In this document: piece after piece, positions 43,529-53,428 of the stretch
Position numbering within the stretch: position 1 is the first letter of the stretch
Layout: every line of letters starts with the position of its first letter
Assembly (NCBI RefSeq): GCF_021228125.1
Contig: NZ_JAJQQS010000002.1
Span: forward strand, 806,001-870,000
Reading direction: 5' to 3'
Origin: Streptomyces albireticuli
GTDB taxonomy: Bacteria; Actinomycetota; Actinomycetes; Streptomycetales; Streptomycetaceae
DNA: 64,000 nucleotides
Notes under the pieces: model-generated
Databases searched by the model: none
What the model was told of the DNA's origin: nothing
The model's input: only the letters and a program-made list of their open reading frames with translations
Program-made: the position numbers and the translations under genes

Positions 43529-43574
43529 GGTTCTCCCTAGAAAGGGCCTGTCTGGTGGGTGGAGCGAGGGTGGT

Positions 43575-44837
43575 TCAGGTGCGCGCGGTCTTCAGCCAGG
43601 TCTGCTTGCCGGTGAGCATCCGCCAGAGCCCCCACCAGCCGGCCGCGAACCAGATGTAGCCGTAGAAGATGAAGACGTGCGAGAGCAGGACGGCGCGCAG
43701 CAGCCCCAGCCCCCGCTCGCGCCGGGAGTAGACGAACGCGTAGGCGTACGCGGCGGTGAAGGACAGCACGTACGGGCCGAGCACCCACAAGGGGGAGATC
43801 AGCGGCCGGCCCGCCTGCACGGAGCCGATGGCCGTGCCGGTCAGGGCGACGAGGAAGGACAGCGGCAGCAGCGAGGTGAGCAGGATCAGCACCGGGCTGG
43901 AGAGGTGGTAGAGCAGGTCCACCGCGGCCCGGGTGGGCACCTCGCGGAGGATCAGCGGGACCAGCCCGGCCGACTGGAGGTGGCCCTGGAACCAGCGCGA
44001 GCGCTGGCGCACCAGGCGCCGTACGTCGAGCACGGCCTGCTGGGAGACCGCGGCGGTGGTGCAGTGCTGATTGGTCCAGCCGCCCGCGATCAGGCGGACC
44101 CCGAGGTCGAGGTCCTCGGTCAGCGAGTCGCTCCAGGGCCCGCCGCCGTCCTCGCCCATCAGGGTGTCCAGCGCGGCGAGGCGCATGAACTGGCCGTTGC
44201 CGCCCATGCCGACACTGCCGATGTAGCGCCGGGCGCTCTGGAAGATGTCGCCGTAGATGACGAACTCCATGTCCTGGAGCCGCGCCAGCAGGCCCTTGTC
44301 GCGGTTGTACATCCGCACACCGATCTGGGTGCCGCCGGTGCGCGGGTTGTCGAAGTAGGGGTCCACCGCCTGGACCACGTGCGGGTCGAGCCGGCCGTCG
44401 GCGTCGACGACGCAGACGATGACGTCGTGCGGGTCGTAGCCGTCGAGCAGGCCGGACGAACGCAGGTGGCGGATGCCGGCGTTGAGGGCCGCGCCCTTGC
44501 CGCGCCGGGCGTCGGGCAGGTGCCGCTGGAGCAGCTGGACCCGGCCCGGCGTGGCGCGGGCGGCGGCCCGGGCGATGTCGGCGGTGCCGTCGTCGGAGGC
44601 GTCGTCGATGACGAGCGCCATGAAGTTGCCGGCGGGCAGCCCGGTGATCCGAGCCAGGCTCTCGGCGAGCACCCGCTCCTCGTTGAGACAGGCGAGCAGG
44701 AAGACGTAGAGCCGTTGCCGGCGCGGACCGTGGGCGCGGCGGACGCGGCGCCGGGAGAGCACGAAGAGCGTGGCGTTGTAGCAGCCGGCCATCACGATGA
44801 TCGCGATGGCGGACCAGAGCAGGATTTCCGTGATCAA
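43575..44837 (-). CDS. Processive family-2 glycosyltransferase (exopolysaccharide synthase type)
   Basis: A 420-residue protein. One N-terminal transmembrane helix (about 5-28) is followed by a GT2 domain: DD at 78-79, DAD at 145-147, TED at 240-242 and the QRSRW motif at 278-282, the D,D,D-QxxRW pattern of processive beta-glycan synthases. Three or four C-terminal helices follow (about 305-400). This matches cellulose, hyaluronan and poly-GlcNAc (PgaC/IcaA) synthases. ATG at 44837, overlapping the upstream 70-residue membrane protein by 4 nt. It should couple synthesis with export of a beta-linked amino-sugar polymer; the donor is suggested by the adjacent epimerase gene. Confidence 0.87.
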   Translation of the reverse strand: MITEILLWSAIAIIVMAGCYNATLFVLSRRRVRRAHGPRRQRLYVFLLACLNEERVLAESLARITGLPAGNFMALVIDDASDDGTADIARAAARATPGRVQLLQRHLPDARRGKGAALNAGIRHLRSSGLLDGYDPHDVIVCVVDADGRLDPHVVQAVDPYFDNPRTGGTQIGVRMYNRDKGLLARLQDMEFVIYGDIFQSARRYIGSVGMGGNGQFMRLAALDTLMGEDGGGPWSDSLTEDLDLGVRLIAGGWTNQHCTTAAVSQQAVLDVRRLVRQRSRWFQGHLQSAGLVPLILREVPTRAAVDLLYHLSSPVLILLTSLLPLSFLVALTGTAIGSVQAGRPLISPLWVLGPYVLSFTAAYAYAFVYSRRERGLGLLRAVLLSHVFIFYGYIWFAAGWWGLWRMLTGKQTWLKTART

Positions 44838-45046
44838 GTCCGGTCACCGGTGCTCGCGCCGGACGAGTGCAGCCGGAACCACAGCTTGATCGACAGCAGG
44901 GCTATCGCGGCCGACACGTAGAGCAGAAAGCCCGCGCCCGCGACTTCCTGGAGGCCGCGGGCAAATGGAATGCCCGGCAGTACTTCGGGCGTGGCCGTCA
45001 GCCCGGCCATGGGCAGCACTGTGCCCAGGGCTGGTTTTCCGTACAT
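44834..45046 (-). CDS. Small membrane protein, possible synthase partner
   Basis: A 70-residue protein. The N-terminal 30 residues are probably extracytoplasmic, followed by one helix (about 35-57, VAGAGFLLYVSAAIALLSI) and a basic/Ser C-terminus. There is no signal peptide cleavage site or named family. It is the first gene of the leftward operon and overlaps the synthase gene by 4 nt, as small accessory proteins (for example PgaD/IcaD) do for their synthases. That role is inferred from position and size only; there is no sequence evidence. Confidence 0.65.
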   Translation of the reverse strand: MYGKPALGTVLPMAGLTATPEVLPGIPFARGLQEVAGAGFLLYVSAAIALLSIKLWFRLHSSGASTGDRT

Positions 45047-45362
45047 AAGTTCCCCCCGATTTCGCGCCTCTTGAGGCGTGCGCAGGGAAGGTATCAGAGG
45101 TCGCGGGTACTACTGTCGGACTTGGTGGGAGTTGTTTGATCGGAATCTCAAATTCGCTCGGCATACCGTTCGTTATGCCTGGTCGGGGGCCGATGTTACG
45201 GATGTGATCAATGGTCTGCACCAAAAGCCGTGCACAGAAATGCGCACTCGGGATCATTGCTGTCTATTGACATGGGTTGTTCGGGGCCAGAAGAATCTGC
45301 AAACTGTCGGGCCTCCGACCATCCGGGGGTGGCGACAAGCGGTAAAACCAGGGGGAAAAAGA
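45047..45362. promoter_or_regulatory. Divergent promoter region of the exopolysaccharide-like locus
   Basis: A 316-bp gene-free stretch between the leftward and rightward operons. It is clearly richer in A/T than its surroundings. It holds a dyad GGCATA-n8-TATGCC at 45160-45179, a plausible operator, and AT-rich tracts such as ggaatctcaaattcg. No well-spaced -35/-10 pair was convincing. It should hold at least two divergent promoters. Confidence 0.5.
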
Positions 45363-47210
45363 ATGCGAAAAGCGAGAGCGAGATCCAGGATTCCCTGGAT
45401 CTCCACTGTCGTCATGCTCGTCGCCGCCCTGCTCGGCGGCCCCGTACTCTCCTCGCCCGGCCGGGCCGAAGCGGCCGTATCGGCCACCTCGGCCGACAGC
45501 CTGATATCCGGACAGCTCGCCAGGGACCTGATCAACCCCACCTCGCTCTCGCTGAAGAGCGCCAAGGACCTCGGCGCCTGGGCCAAGAACCAGCTCGCCC
45601 TCGACGCGCTGCGTCGCGCGAACGCCCTGCTCGTCCAGCCCGCGCCCCGCCCGAAGGCCGACGCACAGCCCGCCGCGGCGGCGGCCGCGACCGGCACCTC
45701 CGCGCTCGTCCTCTACGACACCGCGGGCCCCTACGGGCACCTGGGCGAGCTCTACGCCATGGCCGCCGCCAACCTCGCCGGCCACTTCGGCAGCGTCACC
45801 GCCAAACCCGTCTCCACCTACACCGCGGGCCTCGTCGAGCAGTACACCTCCACGGTCTACATCGGCTCCACGTACTACGGCGGCACCCTGCCCGACGCCG
45901 TGCCCGCCGCCTTCTACCAGGACGCGCTGGCCACCAGCCGGCCCGTCACCTGGATCGGCGACAACATCTGGAACATGGCCAACGCCGTCGGCACCGGCAC
46001 CTTCGGCCGGAAGTACGGCTGGGACCCCACCAACTCGTTCTACAGCACGGCCTCCGGCGTGGGGAACATCAACCAGGTGACCTACCGGGGCCAGCAGCTG
46101 ACCCGGAAGATCCCCGCCGGCCAGGACGGCGGTGTGCTCCACCCCGCCCTGCTCACCGGCCCCGGCTACCCCCAGGTGACCCAGCTCGCCCAGGCCAAGG
46201 ACGGCACCTCCGGCGCCACCAGCCCCTGGGCGATCCGCTCGGCCAACCTCACCTATCTGGGCGAGATCCCGTTCGCGTACGTCTCCGAGAGCGACCGCGT
46301 CATCGTCTTCGAGGACCTCCTCTTCGACGCCCTCGCCCCAGCGACCGCCGAGCGGCACCGGGCCTTCGTCCGCCTGGAGGACATCAGTCCCAAGGCCGAC
46401 CCCGCCAGTCTCAAGGCCATCGCGGACTACCTGCACTCCCAGCAGATCCCCTACGGGATCAACGTCATCCCCGTCTACACGGACCCCAAGGGCGCCTACA
46501 ACGACGGGGTGGCCGAAACCGTCACCCTCGCCCAGGCCCCGGCCGTCGTCGCCGCGCTGAAATACATGCTCGCCCGCGGCGCCGTCCTGATGAACCACGG
46601 ATTCACCCACCAGTACGGCAACGCCGACAACCCCTACAACGGCGTCACCGGCGACGACTTCGAGTTCTTCCGGGCCCACGTCGACGCCTCCGACAACGTG
46701 ATCTACGACGGGCCGGTCGCCGAGGACTCCACCACCTGGGCGCAGTCCCGCGTCACCGCCGGCCTCGCCGCCTTCACCGCGGCCGGGCTGCCGAAACCGA
46801 CGCTCTGGACGACTCCGCACTACGCGGCCTCCGCCACGGACTACCGTGTCTTCGGCCAGAACTTCTCCGCCCGACTGGAGAGATCGTTGTACTTCTCCGG
46901 AACCCTCGGCGGCACCGCCGACCCCGGCCGGTACATCGGCCAGTTCTTCCCGTACGCGGTGAAGGACGTCTACGGCACGACCGTGCTGCCCGAGAACATC
47001 GGCAATTACGAGCCCGACGAGTTCAACAACCACCCGCCCAGGCTCCCCGCCGACCTGATCGCCTCGGCCAAGGCCAACCTGGCGGTCCGGGACGGGGTGG
47101 CGAGCTTCTTCTACCACCCGTACTACCCGGTGGCACCGCTCAAGCAGACGATCGAGGGCATGCGCGCCCTCGGCTACACCTTCGTCGGCCCCGCGGACCT
47201 GACCCGGTGA
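45363..47210 (+). CDS. Secreted DUF2334 protein (polysaccharide-deacetylase-like)
   Basis: A 615-residue exported protein. A Sec signal (basic start, hydrophobic core, AEA cleavage near 37) precedes about 300 residues of a Ser/Thr/Gly-rich domain. A DUF2334 domain follows from about residue 330: RLEDISPKADP (the Asp/Glu metal/catalytic motif), YGINVIPVYTDPKG, then LMNHGFTHQYGN (His metal ligands) near 409-420. This is the NodB-like deacetylase superfamily arrangement. ATG at 45363 has AGGGGGAAAAA just upstream; a longer open frame has no signal peptide. The next gene overlaps its stop by 4 nt. It probably de-N-acetylates the exported glycan; the activity is inferred. Confidence 0.8.
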   Translation: MRKARARSRIPWISTVVMLVAALLGGPVLSSPGRAEAAVSATSADSLISGQLARDLINPTSLSLKSAKDLGAWAKNQLALDALRRANALLVQPAPRPKADAQPAAAAAATGTSALVLYDTAGPYGHLGELYAMAAANLAGHFGSVTAKPVSTYTAGLVEQYTSTVYIGSTYYGGTLPDAVPAAFYQDALATSRPVTWIGDNIWNMANAVGTGTFGRKYGWDPTNSFYSTASGVGNINQVTYRGQQLTRKIPAGQDGGVLHPALLTGPGYPQVTQLAQAKDGTSGATSPWAIRSANLTYLGEIPFAYVSESDRVIVFEDLLFDALAPATAERHRAFVRLEDISPKADPASLKAIADYLHSQQIPYGINVIPVYTDPKGAYNDGVAETVTLAQAPAVVAALKYMLARGAVLMNHGFTHQYGNADNPYNGVTGDDFEFFRAHVDASDNVIYDGPVAEDSTTWAQSRVTAGLAAFTAAGLPKPTLWTTPHYAASATDYRVFGQNFSARLERSLYFSGTLGGTADPGRYIGQFFPYAVKDVYGTTVLPENIGNYEPDEFNNHPPRLPADLIASAKANLAVRDGVASFFYHPYYPVAPLKQTIEGMRALGYTFVGPADLTR

Positions 47211-48265
47211 ACGCGATGAGGAGGGCGGTCGCCGCCCTCACGGCCACGGCCGCCCTTCTCCTCGCGGGCTGCTCCTCCGGCGGCCCCTCGGAGGGCCCGC
47301 CGGAGGGCGGCCGGAGCCCGGCCCCACGGGAGAGGGAGGCGAGCGGCATCCGGGGCATCACGCTCCCCGCCTGGAACACCGACGACTACAGCAGGCCCGA
47401 GGCCGCGGCGTACCTCCGGCAGATCGCCGCCACCGGCGCCGGCTGGGTGACCTTCACCCCCACCTGGTACCAGGACCGCGCCACCGATCCGGCCATGCGC
47501 GTCACGGACGAGACCGCGGGTGACGACAGCCTGCGCCACATCATCGGCCTCGCCCACGAGGCCGGCCTCAAGACCATGATCAAGCCCCATGTCGACCTGG
47601 TGGAGGGCGGCGACCGCGCGGAGATCCGCCCCGCCGACCCCGGCGCCTGGTTCGGCGCGTACACCCGCTTCCTCACCCACTACGCGCGCCTGGCCGCCGA
47701 CACCGGCGCCGAGCAGTTCTCCGTGGGCACCGAACTGGCCGGCACCTCACGGGACGGGACCCGCTGGCGCGAGGTCGTCGCCGCCGTCCGCAAGGTCTAC
47801 CGGGGCCCGCTCACCTACGCCGCCAACTACGACGAGTACCGGCGGATCCCCTTCTGGGACGCCCTCGACGTCATCGGCATCGACGCCTACTGGCCCCTCG
47901 GCGACCGGGCCACCACCGACGCCGGGCGGCTGCGCGAGGCGTGGAAGCCCATCACCGACGAGCTGGCGGCCTTCTCGGCCCGCCATCACCGCAAGATCCT
48001 CTTCACCGAGGCCGGCTACGTCAGCCAGCGCGGCACCACCACGGCCCCGTACTCCTGGACCGTCAGCGAGAAGGCCGCGACCGACGAGCAGGCCGCCGCG
48101 TACGAGGCGCTGCTGGCGGCGCTGGACGGCAAGGAGTGGTGGGCGGGCGTCTGCTGGTGGATGTGGGACGACTGGCCGGACACGGGGGAGACGGCGAAGC
48201 GCCTCGCGTACACCCCGCACGGCAAGCCGGCGGAGAAGGTGCTGCGGAAGTGGTGGGGGAAGTGA
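47207..48265 (+). CDS. GH113-like glycoside hydrolase lipoprotein
   Basis: A 352-residue lipoprotein with lipobox LLAG-C (Cys 22), then a (beta/alpha)8 domain. Features match family GH113 (beta-mannanase-type, clan GH-A): RGITLPAWNTDDY, WVTFTPTWYQD, MIKPHVDL, catalytic acid/base Glu 176 in SVGTELAG and nucleophile Glu 268 in FTEAGY. It ends with CWWMWDDWPD. GTG at 47207 overlaps the DUF2334 stop; ATG at 47216 is an alternative start. It is likely translationally coupled and membrane-anchored after Lgt processing. A role in cutting or releasing the polymer made by the neighbouring synthase is inference. Confidence 0.84.
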   Translation: MNAMRRAVAALTATAALLLAGCSSGGPSEGPPEGGRSPAPREREASGIRGITLPAWNTDDYSRPEAAAYLRQIAATGAGWVTFTPTWYQDRATDPAMRVTDETAGDDSLRHIIGLAHEAGLKTMIKPHVDLVEGGDRAEIRPADPGAWFGAYTRFLTHYARLAADTGAEQFSVGTELAGTSRDGTRWREVVAAVRKVYRGPLTYAANYDEYRRIPFWDALDVIGIDAYWPLGDRATTDAGRLREAWKPITDELAAFSARHHRKILFTEAGYVSQRGTTTAPYSWTVSEKAATDEQAAAYEALLAALDGKEWWAGVCWWMWDDWPDTGETAKRLAYTPHGKPAEKVLRKWWGK

Positions 48266-48274
48266 GCGGGAGGC

Positions 48275-48418
48275 GACGGGAACCCGGCCGTCCGGCGTTC
48301 GGTGAACCAGGCGGAAACTCAGCCCGGCCGGCGTTCGAGGCCACCGCGCGGTAGCGCGGAACAGGGGCCCGGGGGCTTGCCCCCGGTTACGGGAAGGGGC
48401 GGGGTGGGGGGAAACCCG
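48275..48418. repeat. Dispersed palindromic intergenic element, copy D
   Basis: Contains cccggccgtccggcgttcgg, cagcccggccggcgttcgagg, the gcgcggtagcgcgg block and cccccggttacgggaaggggc. It ends at the 3' end of the metallopeptidase gene and matches copies A-C. Confidence 0.7.
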
Positions 48419-48431
48419 CGACGGCCACCCG

Positions 48432-49313
48432 TCACGTGTCGCAGTCCAGCACCGTCCGGCACAGTTGGCACCGGGCCCGCACCCGCCCCCGCACCGGCAC
48501 CCGGATCCGCTGGTGACACGTGGGGCAGGGGAAGCTGACCCGCAGTGGATCCCGCCCCTCGAACGCGTACCCGCCTTCGGGCGAGCCGCGCTCCGCGCGC
48601 CGGTCGCGGGCGTAGCGGTGGCGGCCCAGCCGCCCGGCCGCGGCCAGGGGCGGCCGCCGCTCGTCGCGCCGGGCCCGGGCCAGCCCCCTGGTGTAGGCGT
48701 CGTAGGCCTGCGGGCTGGTGAACCAGGGGGAGGGGTCCTCCCCGAAGGCCAGCGCCCGCTTGGCGAGGACGTAGCCGAACTCCTCCGGTGTGAGGTAGCC
48801 GAGCTTCTGCGTCGTGACCGACGACTCCCGGTAGGCGTCGAGCAGCAGCCAGCCGGAGCCCAGGTACGCCGCCGCCGTGTCGGTGAGGATCTCGTTGTCC
48901 CGGGTGCCGGGAAAGGCGAGATCGAGCCGGTGCAGATAGACGTGCATGACCTCGTGGGCGAGGGCGGCGCCGATGTCCCGGCGGTGGGTCTTGAAGCGGG
49001 AGTTGAGCTCGATGAAGTACTCCGGTCCGGCGGCGAGTTCGACGCTCCCGGCGTGCCGCATCTCCCGGAAGCTGACGATCATCCGGGCGTCCGGCAGCCG
49101 CAGGTGCCCGACCATCGCCCCGGCCACCCGCTGCACGCCCAGATACGGGTCCTCGTCGTCGGAGAAGGCCACGTCGGAGGGGGGCACGCTCAGGCCGAAG
49201 GAGTGCACCGTGTCGTAGGAGAGCCGGCGGTACAGCGCGGTGATCGCGGCGCGCACCGTCTCCAGGTGCGGGAATCCGTGCGCGATCTCGACGGCTCCGC
49301 TGCCCGGGCCCAC
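48432..49313 (-). CDS. Putative zinc metallopeptidase with C-terminal zinc ribbon
   Basis: A 293-residue protein with the HEVMH zinc motif at residues 120-124 followed by VYLHRLDLAF, and NEILTDTAAAYLG about 16 residues on, which could give the third ligand (Glu 141 or Asp 145). The C-terminus has two CxxC pairs (CPTC and CQLC), a zinc ribbon. There is no signal peptide, so it acts in the cytoplasm. GTG at 49313 has GAGGGGG 7 nt upstream; a longer frame to 49496 has no family support. The target is unknown. It diverges from the trypsin gene at 49592. Confidence 0.75.
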   Translation of the reverse strand: MGPGSGAVEIAHGFPHLETVRAAITALYRRLSYDTVHSFGLSVPPSDVAFSDDEDPYLGVQRVAGAMVGHLRLPDARMIVSFREMRHAGSVELAAGPEYFIELNSRFKTHRRDIGAALAHEVMHVYLHRLDLAFPGTRDNEILTDTAAAYLGSGWLLLDAYRESSVTTQKLGYLTPEEFGYVLAKRALAFGEDPSPWFTSPQAYDAYTRGLARARRDERRPPLAAAGRLGRHRYARDRRAERGSPEGGYAFEGRDPLRVSFPCPTCHQRIRVPVRGRVRARCQLCRTVLDCDT

Positions 49314-49558
49314 GCGACCACCCCCTCGGTCCGTCCCGCCCCCGGTTCCCACTCTACGAGCACGCACTCTACGGGCGGGATCGCGCGCCGGGCAGGGCGC
49401 GTGACCGCCGTGAACGGCGTGCGACGGACCCCGGACGGGCCGCCGACGCCCGTGGAAACTGGCCGAAACGCAAGGCTTGTCGCACCTTTCACCCACTCCT
49501 CATAATCGCACCGCGCTCCGAAGGCCGTATTCCGATTATCGGATTGACATGAGCCTGA

Positions 49559-50395
<837 letters not shown>

Positions 50396-50482
50396 CCCGT
50401 CCCGTCCCACCGAACCGTCCGGCAGACCCTCCCACCGACCCGGACGGACCAGCCCTGCCACCCGGCCGGGCACGGCCCTCCC

Positions 50483-50520
50483 GGCCCGCCCACGCGACTC
50501 CGGTATGACGTGGGCGGGCC
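50483..50520 (+). terminator. Terminator after the trypsin gene
   Basis: ggcccgcccacg (50483-50494) pairs exactly with cgtgggcgggcc (50509-50520), a 12-bp stem with 14-nt loop, followed by tccgtcatccttt. Confidence 0.78.
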
Positions 50521-50669
50521 TCCGTCATCCTTTCGGCCGAGACGAGAATGGTCGGACAGTCGAGGTGTGGACCCCATAAAGGTCCGTAACGTGAGAGCAC
50601 GGCCCGATCGACCCGCCGCCCCGGCGGCCGACGGCCGCAGACCGAGCCGCACGTACGGAAAGGGACCCC

Positions 50670-51374
50670 GTGTCCGCCAAGCACCGCATCGTCGCCGCCA
50701 CCGTCCTCACCGCCGCCGCCGGCGCGGTGATCTGGCCGACGGCCGGCGCGGTCGCCGCGGACGCCGCCCACCGGGACGGCCGCCCCGGCGGCCCCGCCAC
50801 CGCCACCGTGCGGGAGGTCCGGCTCCCCGACGGCAGCCAGGCCCGCCTCACCTCCCGCGACGGACGCACGAGCGCGACCGTCACCACCCGGGACAGCGGA
50901 CGGCACATCCTCGACGGCGCCCACCCCGCCGCCGACCTCGACCACCTCCACCTGCGGCTCCTCGGCGGCGACACCTCCCGCCCCACCCTGCGCGCCACCC
51001 TCGACGGCAGCGCGCGAACCCAGGACTACGCGTTCCCCGCGGGCAGTGGAGACAGCGCCGACACCTCCGTCCCCGCGGGCACCTCCGGCACCACGCTCCA
51101 GGCCGCACACCGCACCGACGGCACGGCCGCCGCCCCGGCCGCCCCCGCTGACGACATCGACCACCGGGACCAGCAGGGCGAGCGCCGCCGCGACACCACG
51201 CGGATAGCCTCCAGCAACCCCGTCAAGCGCGCAGTCGAGGCCGGCGAGGCCATCAAGGGCCGCCACGACATCGGCACCCCCGCCCTCGCGGGCGCCACCG
51301 CCCTGGCCCTCGCCGGCGCGGGCGCCTACGGCGTACGCGTCGCGCTGCGCCGCCGGGGACCCGCCGACGCCTGA
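50670..51374 (+). CDS. Secreted hypothetical protein with C-terminal membrane anchor
   Basis: A 234-residue protein with a Sec signal (about 1-30, cleaved near AVAADA), a polar middle with beta-type repeats (VREVRLPDGSQARLTSRDGRT), and a C-terminal helix (TPALAGATALALAGAGAYG) ending in a basic RVALRRR tail. It lacks an LPxTG motif, so it is anchored by the helix, not by sortase. GTG at 50670 has AAAGGGA about 5 nt upstream. It precedes a two-component system but the 194-bp gap holds a 10-bp tandem repeat rather than a gene. No family is recognised. Confidence 0.68.
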   Translation: MSAKHRIVAATVLTAAAGAVIWPTAGAVAADAAHRDGRPGGPATATVREVRLPDGSQARLTSRDGRTSATVTTRDSGRHILDGAHPAADLDHLHLRLLGGDTSRPTLRATLDGSARTQDYAFPAGSGDSADTSVPAGTSGTTLQAAHRTDGTAAAPAAPADDIDHRDQQGERRRDTTRIASSNPVKRAVEAGEAIKGRHDIGTPALAGATALALAGAGAYGVRVALRRRGPADA

Positions 51375-51520
51375 CCGCTGCGGTTGCGGCACCCCGTCAC
51401 CCCCGGTGACATGAAGAGAAACCGACCACCGCGCGCCCCGGCGCGCCCGGCACACACCCGTACGGCCCCGTCGGGCGGCGAGAACACCGGCCCCCGGCGA
51501 CACCCACGGGGACCGGCGAC

Positions 51521-51560
51521 GACAGGCCCGGACAGGCGAGGACGGGCGAGGACAGGCGAG
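51521..51560. repeat. 10-bp tandem repeat ahead of a response regulator
   Basis: Four consecutive 10-nt units gacaggcccg, gacaggcgag, gacgggcgag, gacaggcgag end 8 bp before the ATG at 51569. The last unit supplies the Shine-Dalgarno (GCGAGGA). Ten bp is about one helical turn. Confidence 0.65.
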
Positions 51561-51568
51561 GAAACAGC

Positions 51569-52243
51569 ATGGCGATCACCGTGGTCATCGCGGACGACCA
51601 GGAGATGGTCCGCACCGGCTTCCGGATGATCCTGGAGAGCCAGTCCGACATCGAGGTCGTCGCCGACGTCGTGGACGGCGAGGCCGCCCTCGCGGCCGTC
51701 GAGGAACACCGCCCGGACGTCCTGCTCCTCGACATCCGCATGCCCAAACTGGACGGCCTGGAGGTCACCCGCCGCCTCTCCGCGCTCACCGCCGCCGACC
51801 CCGCCCGCGCCGGACGGCCCAGGATCGTCATCGTCACCACCTTCGACCTCGACGAATACGTGCACACCGCCCTCCGCAACGGCGCCTCCGGCTTCCTCCT
51901 GAAGGACGCCAGCCCCGCCATGCTCGTCGAAGCCGTGCACGCCGCCGCCGTCGGCGACTCCCTCATCTCGCCCGCGATCACCGTCCGGCTGCTCCGCGAC
52001 ATGGCACCCGCCTCCGGCAGCGCCGGCCGCACCCCGTCCGAACCCCTCACCGACCGCGAGGCCGACGTCGTGCGGTGCCTGGCGCGCGGCGCCACCAACG
52101 CCGAGATCGCCGCCGAGCTCTTCGTCTCCCTCTCCACCGTCAAGACCCACCTGGCCAACGTCCAGACGAAGCTCGACGCCCGCAACCGTGTGGAGATCGC
52201 CGCCTGGGCCTGGGAAAGCGGGCTGGCCACGGGCGGCACGTGA
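51569..52243 (+). CDS. NarL/LuxR-family response regulator
   Basis: A 224-residue regulator. The receiver has the acidic pocket ADDQ, phosphoacceptor Asp 55 in LLLDIRMP, Thr in VTTFD and Lys in LLKDAS. The C-terminal HTH (LTDREADVVRCLARGATNAEIAAELF and STVKTHLANVQTKL) is a LuxR-type helix-turn-helix. ATG at 51569. The histidine kinase overlaps its stop by 4 nt, so they form a pair. Its target promoters are unknown. Confidence 0.94.
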   Translation: MAITVVIADDQEMVRTGFRMILESQSDIEVVADVVDGEAALAAVEEHRPDVLLLDIRMPKLDGLEVTRRLSALTAADPARAGRPRIVIVTTFDLDEYVHTALRNGASGFLLKDASPAMLVEAVHAAAVGDSLISPAITVRLLRDMAPASGSAGRTPSEPLTDREADVVRCLARGATNAEIAAELFVSLSTVKTHLANVQTKLDARNRVEIAAWAWESGLATGGT

Positions 52244-53400
52244 ACAGAGCCGCCGGGTGGGCCGCCCGGCACCCCCGGCCGGCCGTCGCCGCGAAGGCCG
52301 CCCTCGCGGTCGTCCTGCTGTTCCTCGTCGCCTTCGAGGGCCGCGCCCTCGCCCGCCAGCCCAGCCAGCCGCACGCCATGGTCCTCGCCGCCGGCGTCGT
52401 CGTCTGCCTCTGCGCCGTCCCCTACGGCTGGATCCCGCTGCCCGTACGGGCGGCCGTCGCCGCCGCGGTCTCCCTCACCACCTCCGCCGTCCTGATGACC
52501 GGCCCGCACCCCGCCGCCGTCTGGGGCATGGGCGAGGACATCGCCCTCCTCGTCCTCCTCACCTCCGTCCTCCAGCGCTCCCCCTCCCGCGTCGCCGCCG
52601 TCCTCGGCCCCCTCCTCGGCGCCGCCTGCCTCGCCGCGCCCATGCGCGACCTCGACCCCGGCCGCTTCACCGCCGTCTTCGGCACCCTCACCGTCGTCGT
52701 CACCGCGTACTCGCTCCTGCTCCGCGGCCAGACCGGGCAGCGGATGCGGGACATGGCCGCCGTGCGCACCGCCGAGCGCCTCGAACTCGCCCGCGAACTC
52801 CACGACGTCGTCGCGCACCACGTCACCGGCATCGTCGTCCAGGCCCAGGCCGCCCGCTTCACCGCCCTCGACGGGCCCGCCGCCGCGGCGGCCTTCGAAC
52901 GCATCGAGATCTCGGCGGGGGAGTCCCTCAGCGCCATGCGCCGCCTGGTCGGCGTGCTGCGCGAGGGGGACGCCGAGACCGAGCCGGTCGCGGGCCTCCC
53001 CGAGGTGCGCGCGCTGACCGAGGCGTTCGCCCGCACCGGCCCGCCCGTCGTCCTCTACATCGAACAGGGCATGGAGCACTGGATCCCGGCCGACGTGGCC
53101 GCGGGCGTCCACCGCGTCGTCCGCGAGGCCCTCACCAACATCCGCAAGCACGCCGCCGACGCCACCGCCGTACGCATCGGCCTGCGCGGCGTCCCCGCCG
53201 GGGTGGAACTGCGCATCGCCGACGACGGCAGGAACGCGGCGGCCCTGTCCGAGAAGGCACGCGGCGGAGGCTTCGGCCTCGTCGGCCTCGGCGAGCGGGT
53301 CAAGGCCATGGGCGGCCTTCTCCGGGCGGGCCCGGCACCCGAGGGCGGCTGGGAGATCACCGCCCTCTTCCCGACGGAACGGCGCTTCCCGACGGGATGA
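52240..53400 (+). CDS. NarX/DesK-type sensor histidine kinase
   Basis: A 386-residue kinase. Four or five N-terminal hydrophobic helices (about 15-155) form the sensor; then HisKA_3 with the phospho-His (188) in ELARELHDVVAHHV; and an ATPase domain with REALTNIRKHA (N-box), IADDGR and GLVGLGERV. GTG at 52240 overlaps the response-regulator stop, which gives a coupled two-component pair. There is no periplasmic ligand domain, so it may sense the membrane. The target is unknown. Confidence 0.93.
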   Translation: MNRAAGWAARHPRPAVAAKAALAVVLLFLVAFEGRALARQPSQPHAMVLAAGVVVCLCAVPYGWIPLPVRAAVAAAVSLTTSAVLMTGPHPAAVWGMGEDIALLVLLTSVLQRSPSRVAAVLGPLLGAACLAAPMRDLDPGRFTAVFGTLTVVVTAYSLLLRGQTGQRMRDMAAVRTAERLELARELHDVVAHHVTGIVVQAQAARFTALDGPAAAAAFERIEISAGESLSAMRRLVGVLREGDAETEPVAGLPEVRALTEAFARTGPPVVLYIEQGMEHWIPADVAAGVHRVVREALTNIRKHAADATAVRIGLRGVPAGVELRIADDGRNAAALSEKARGGGFGLVGLGERVKAMGGLLRAGPAPEGGWEITALFPTERRFPTG

Positions 53401-53428
53401 GGGGCGCTGGGGCCCTGTAAGGCCCCGT

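Noticed and set aside
44844..45257. 137-codon minus-strand ORF overlapping the 70-residue gene
   Set aside because: Its composition is a frame-shifted shadow, and the 70-residue frame has a membrane helix and coupled start.
45230..47206. Upstream extension of the GH113 gene frame (open from 45230)
   Set aside because: It overlaps the DUF2334 gene in another frame and has no motifs; the lipoprotein signal fixes the start at 47207/47216.
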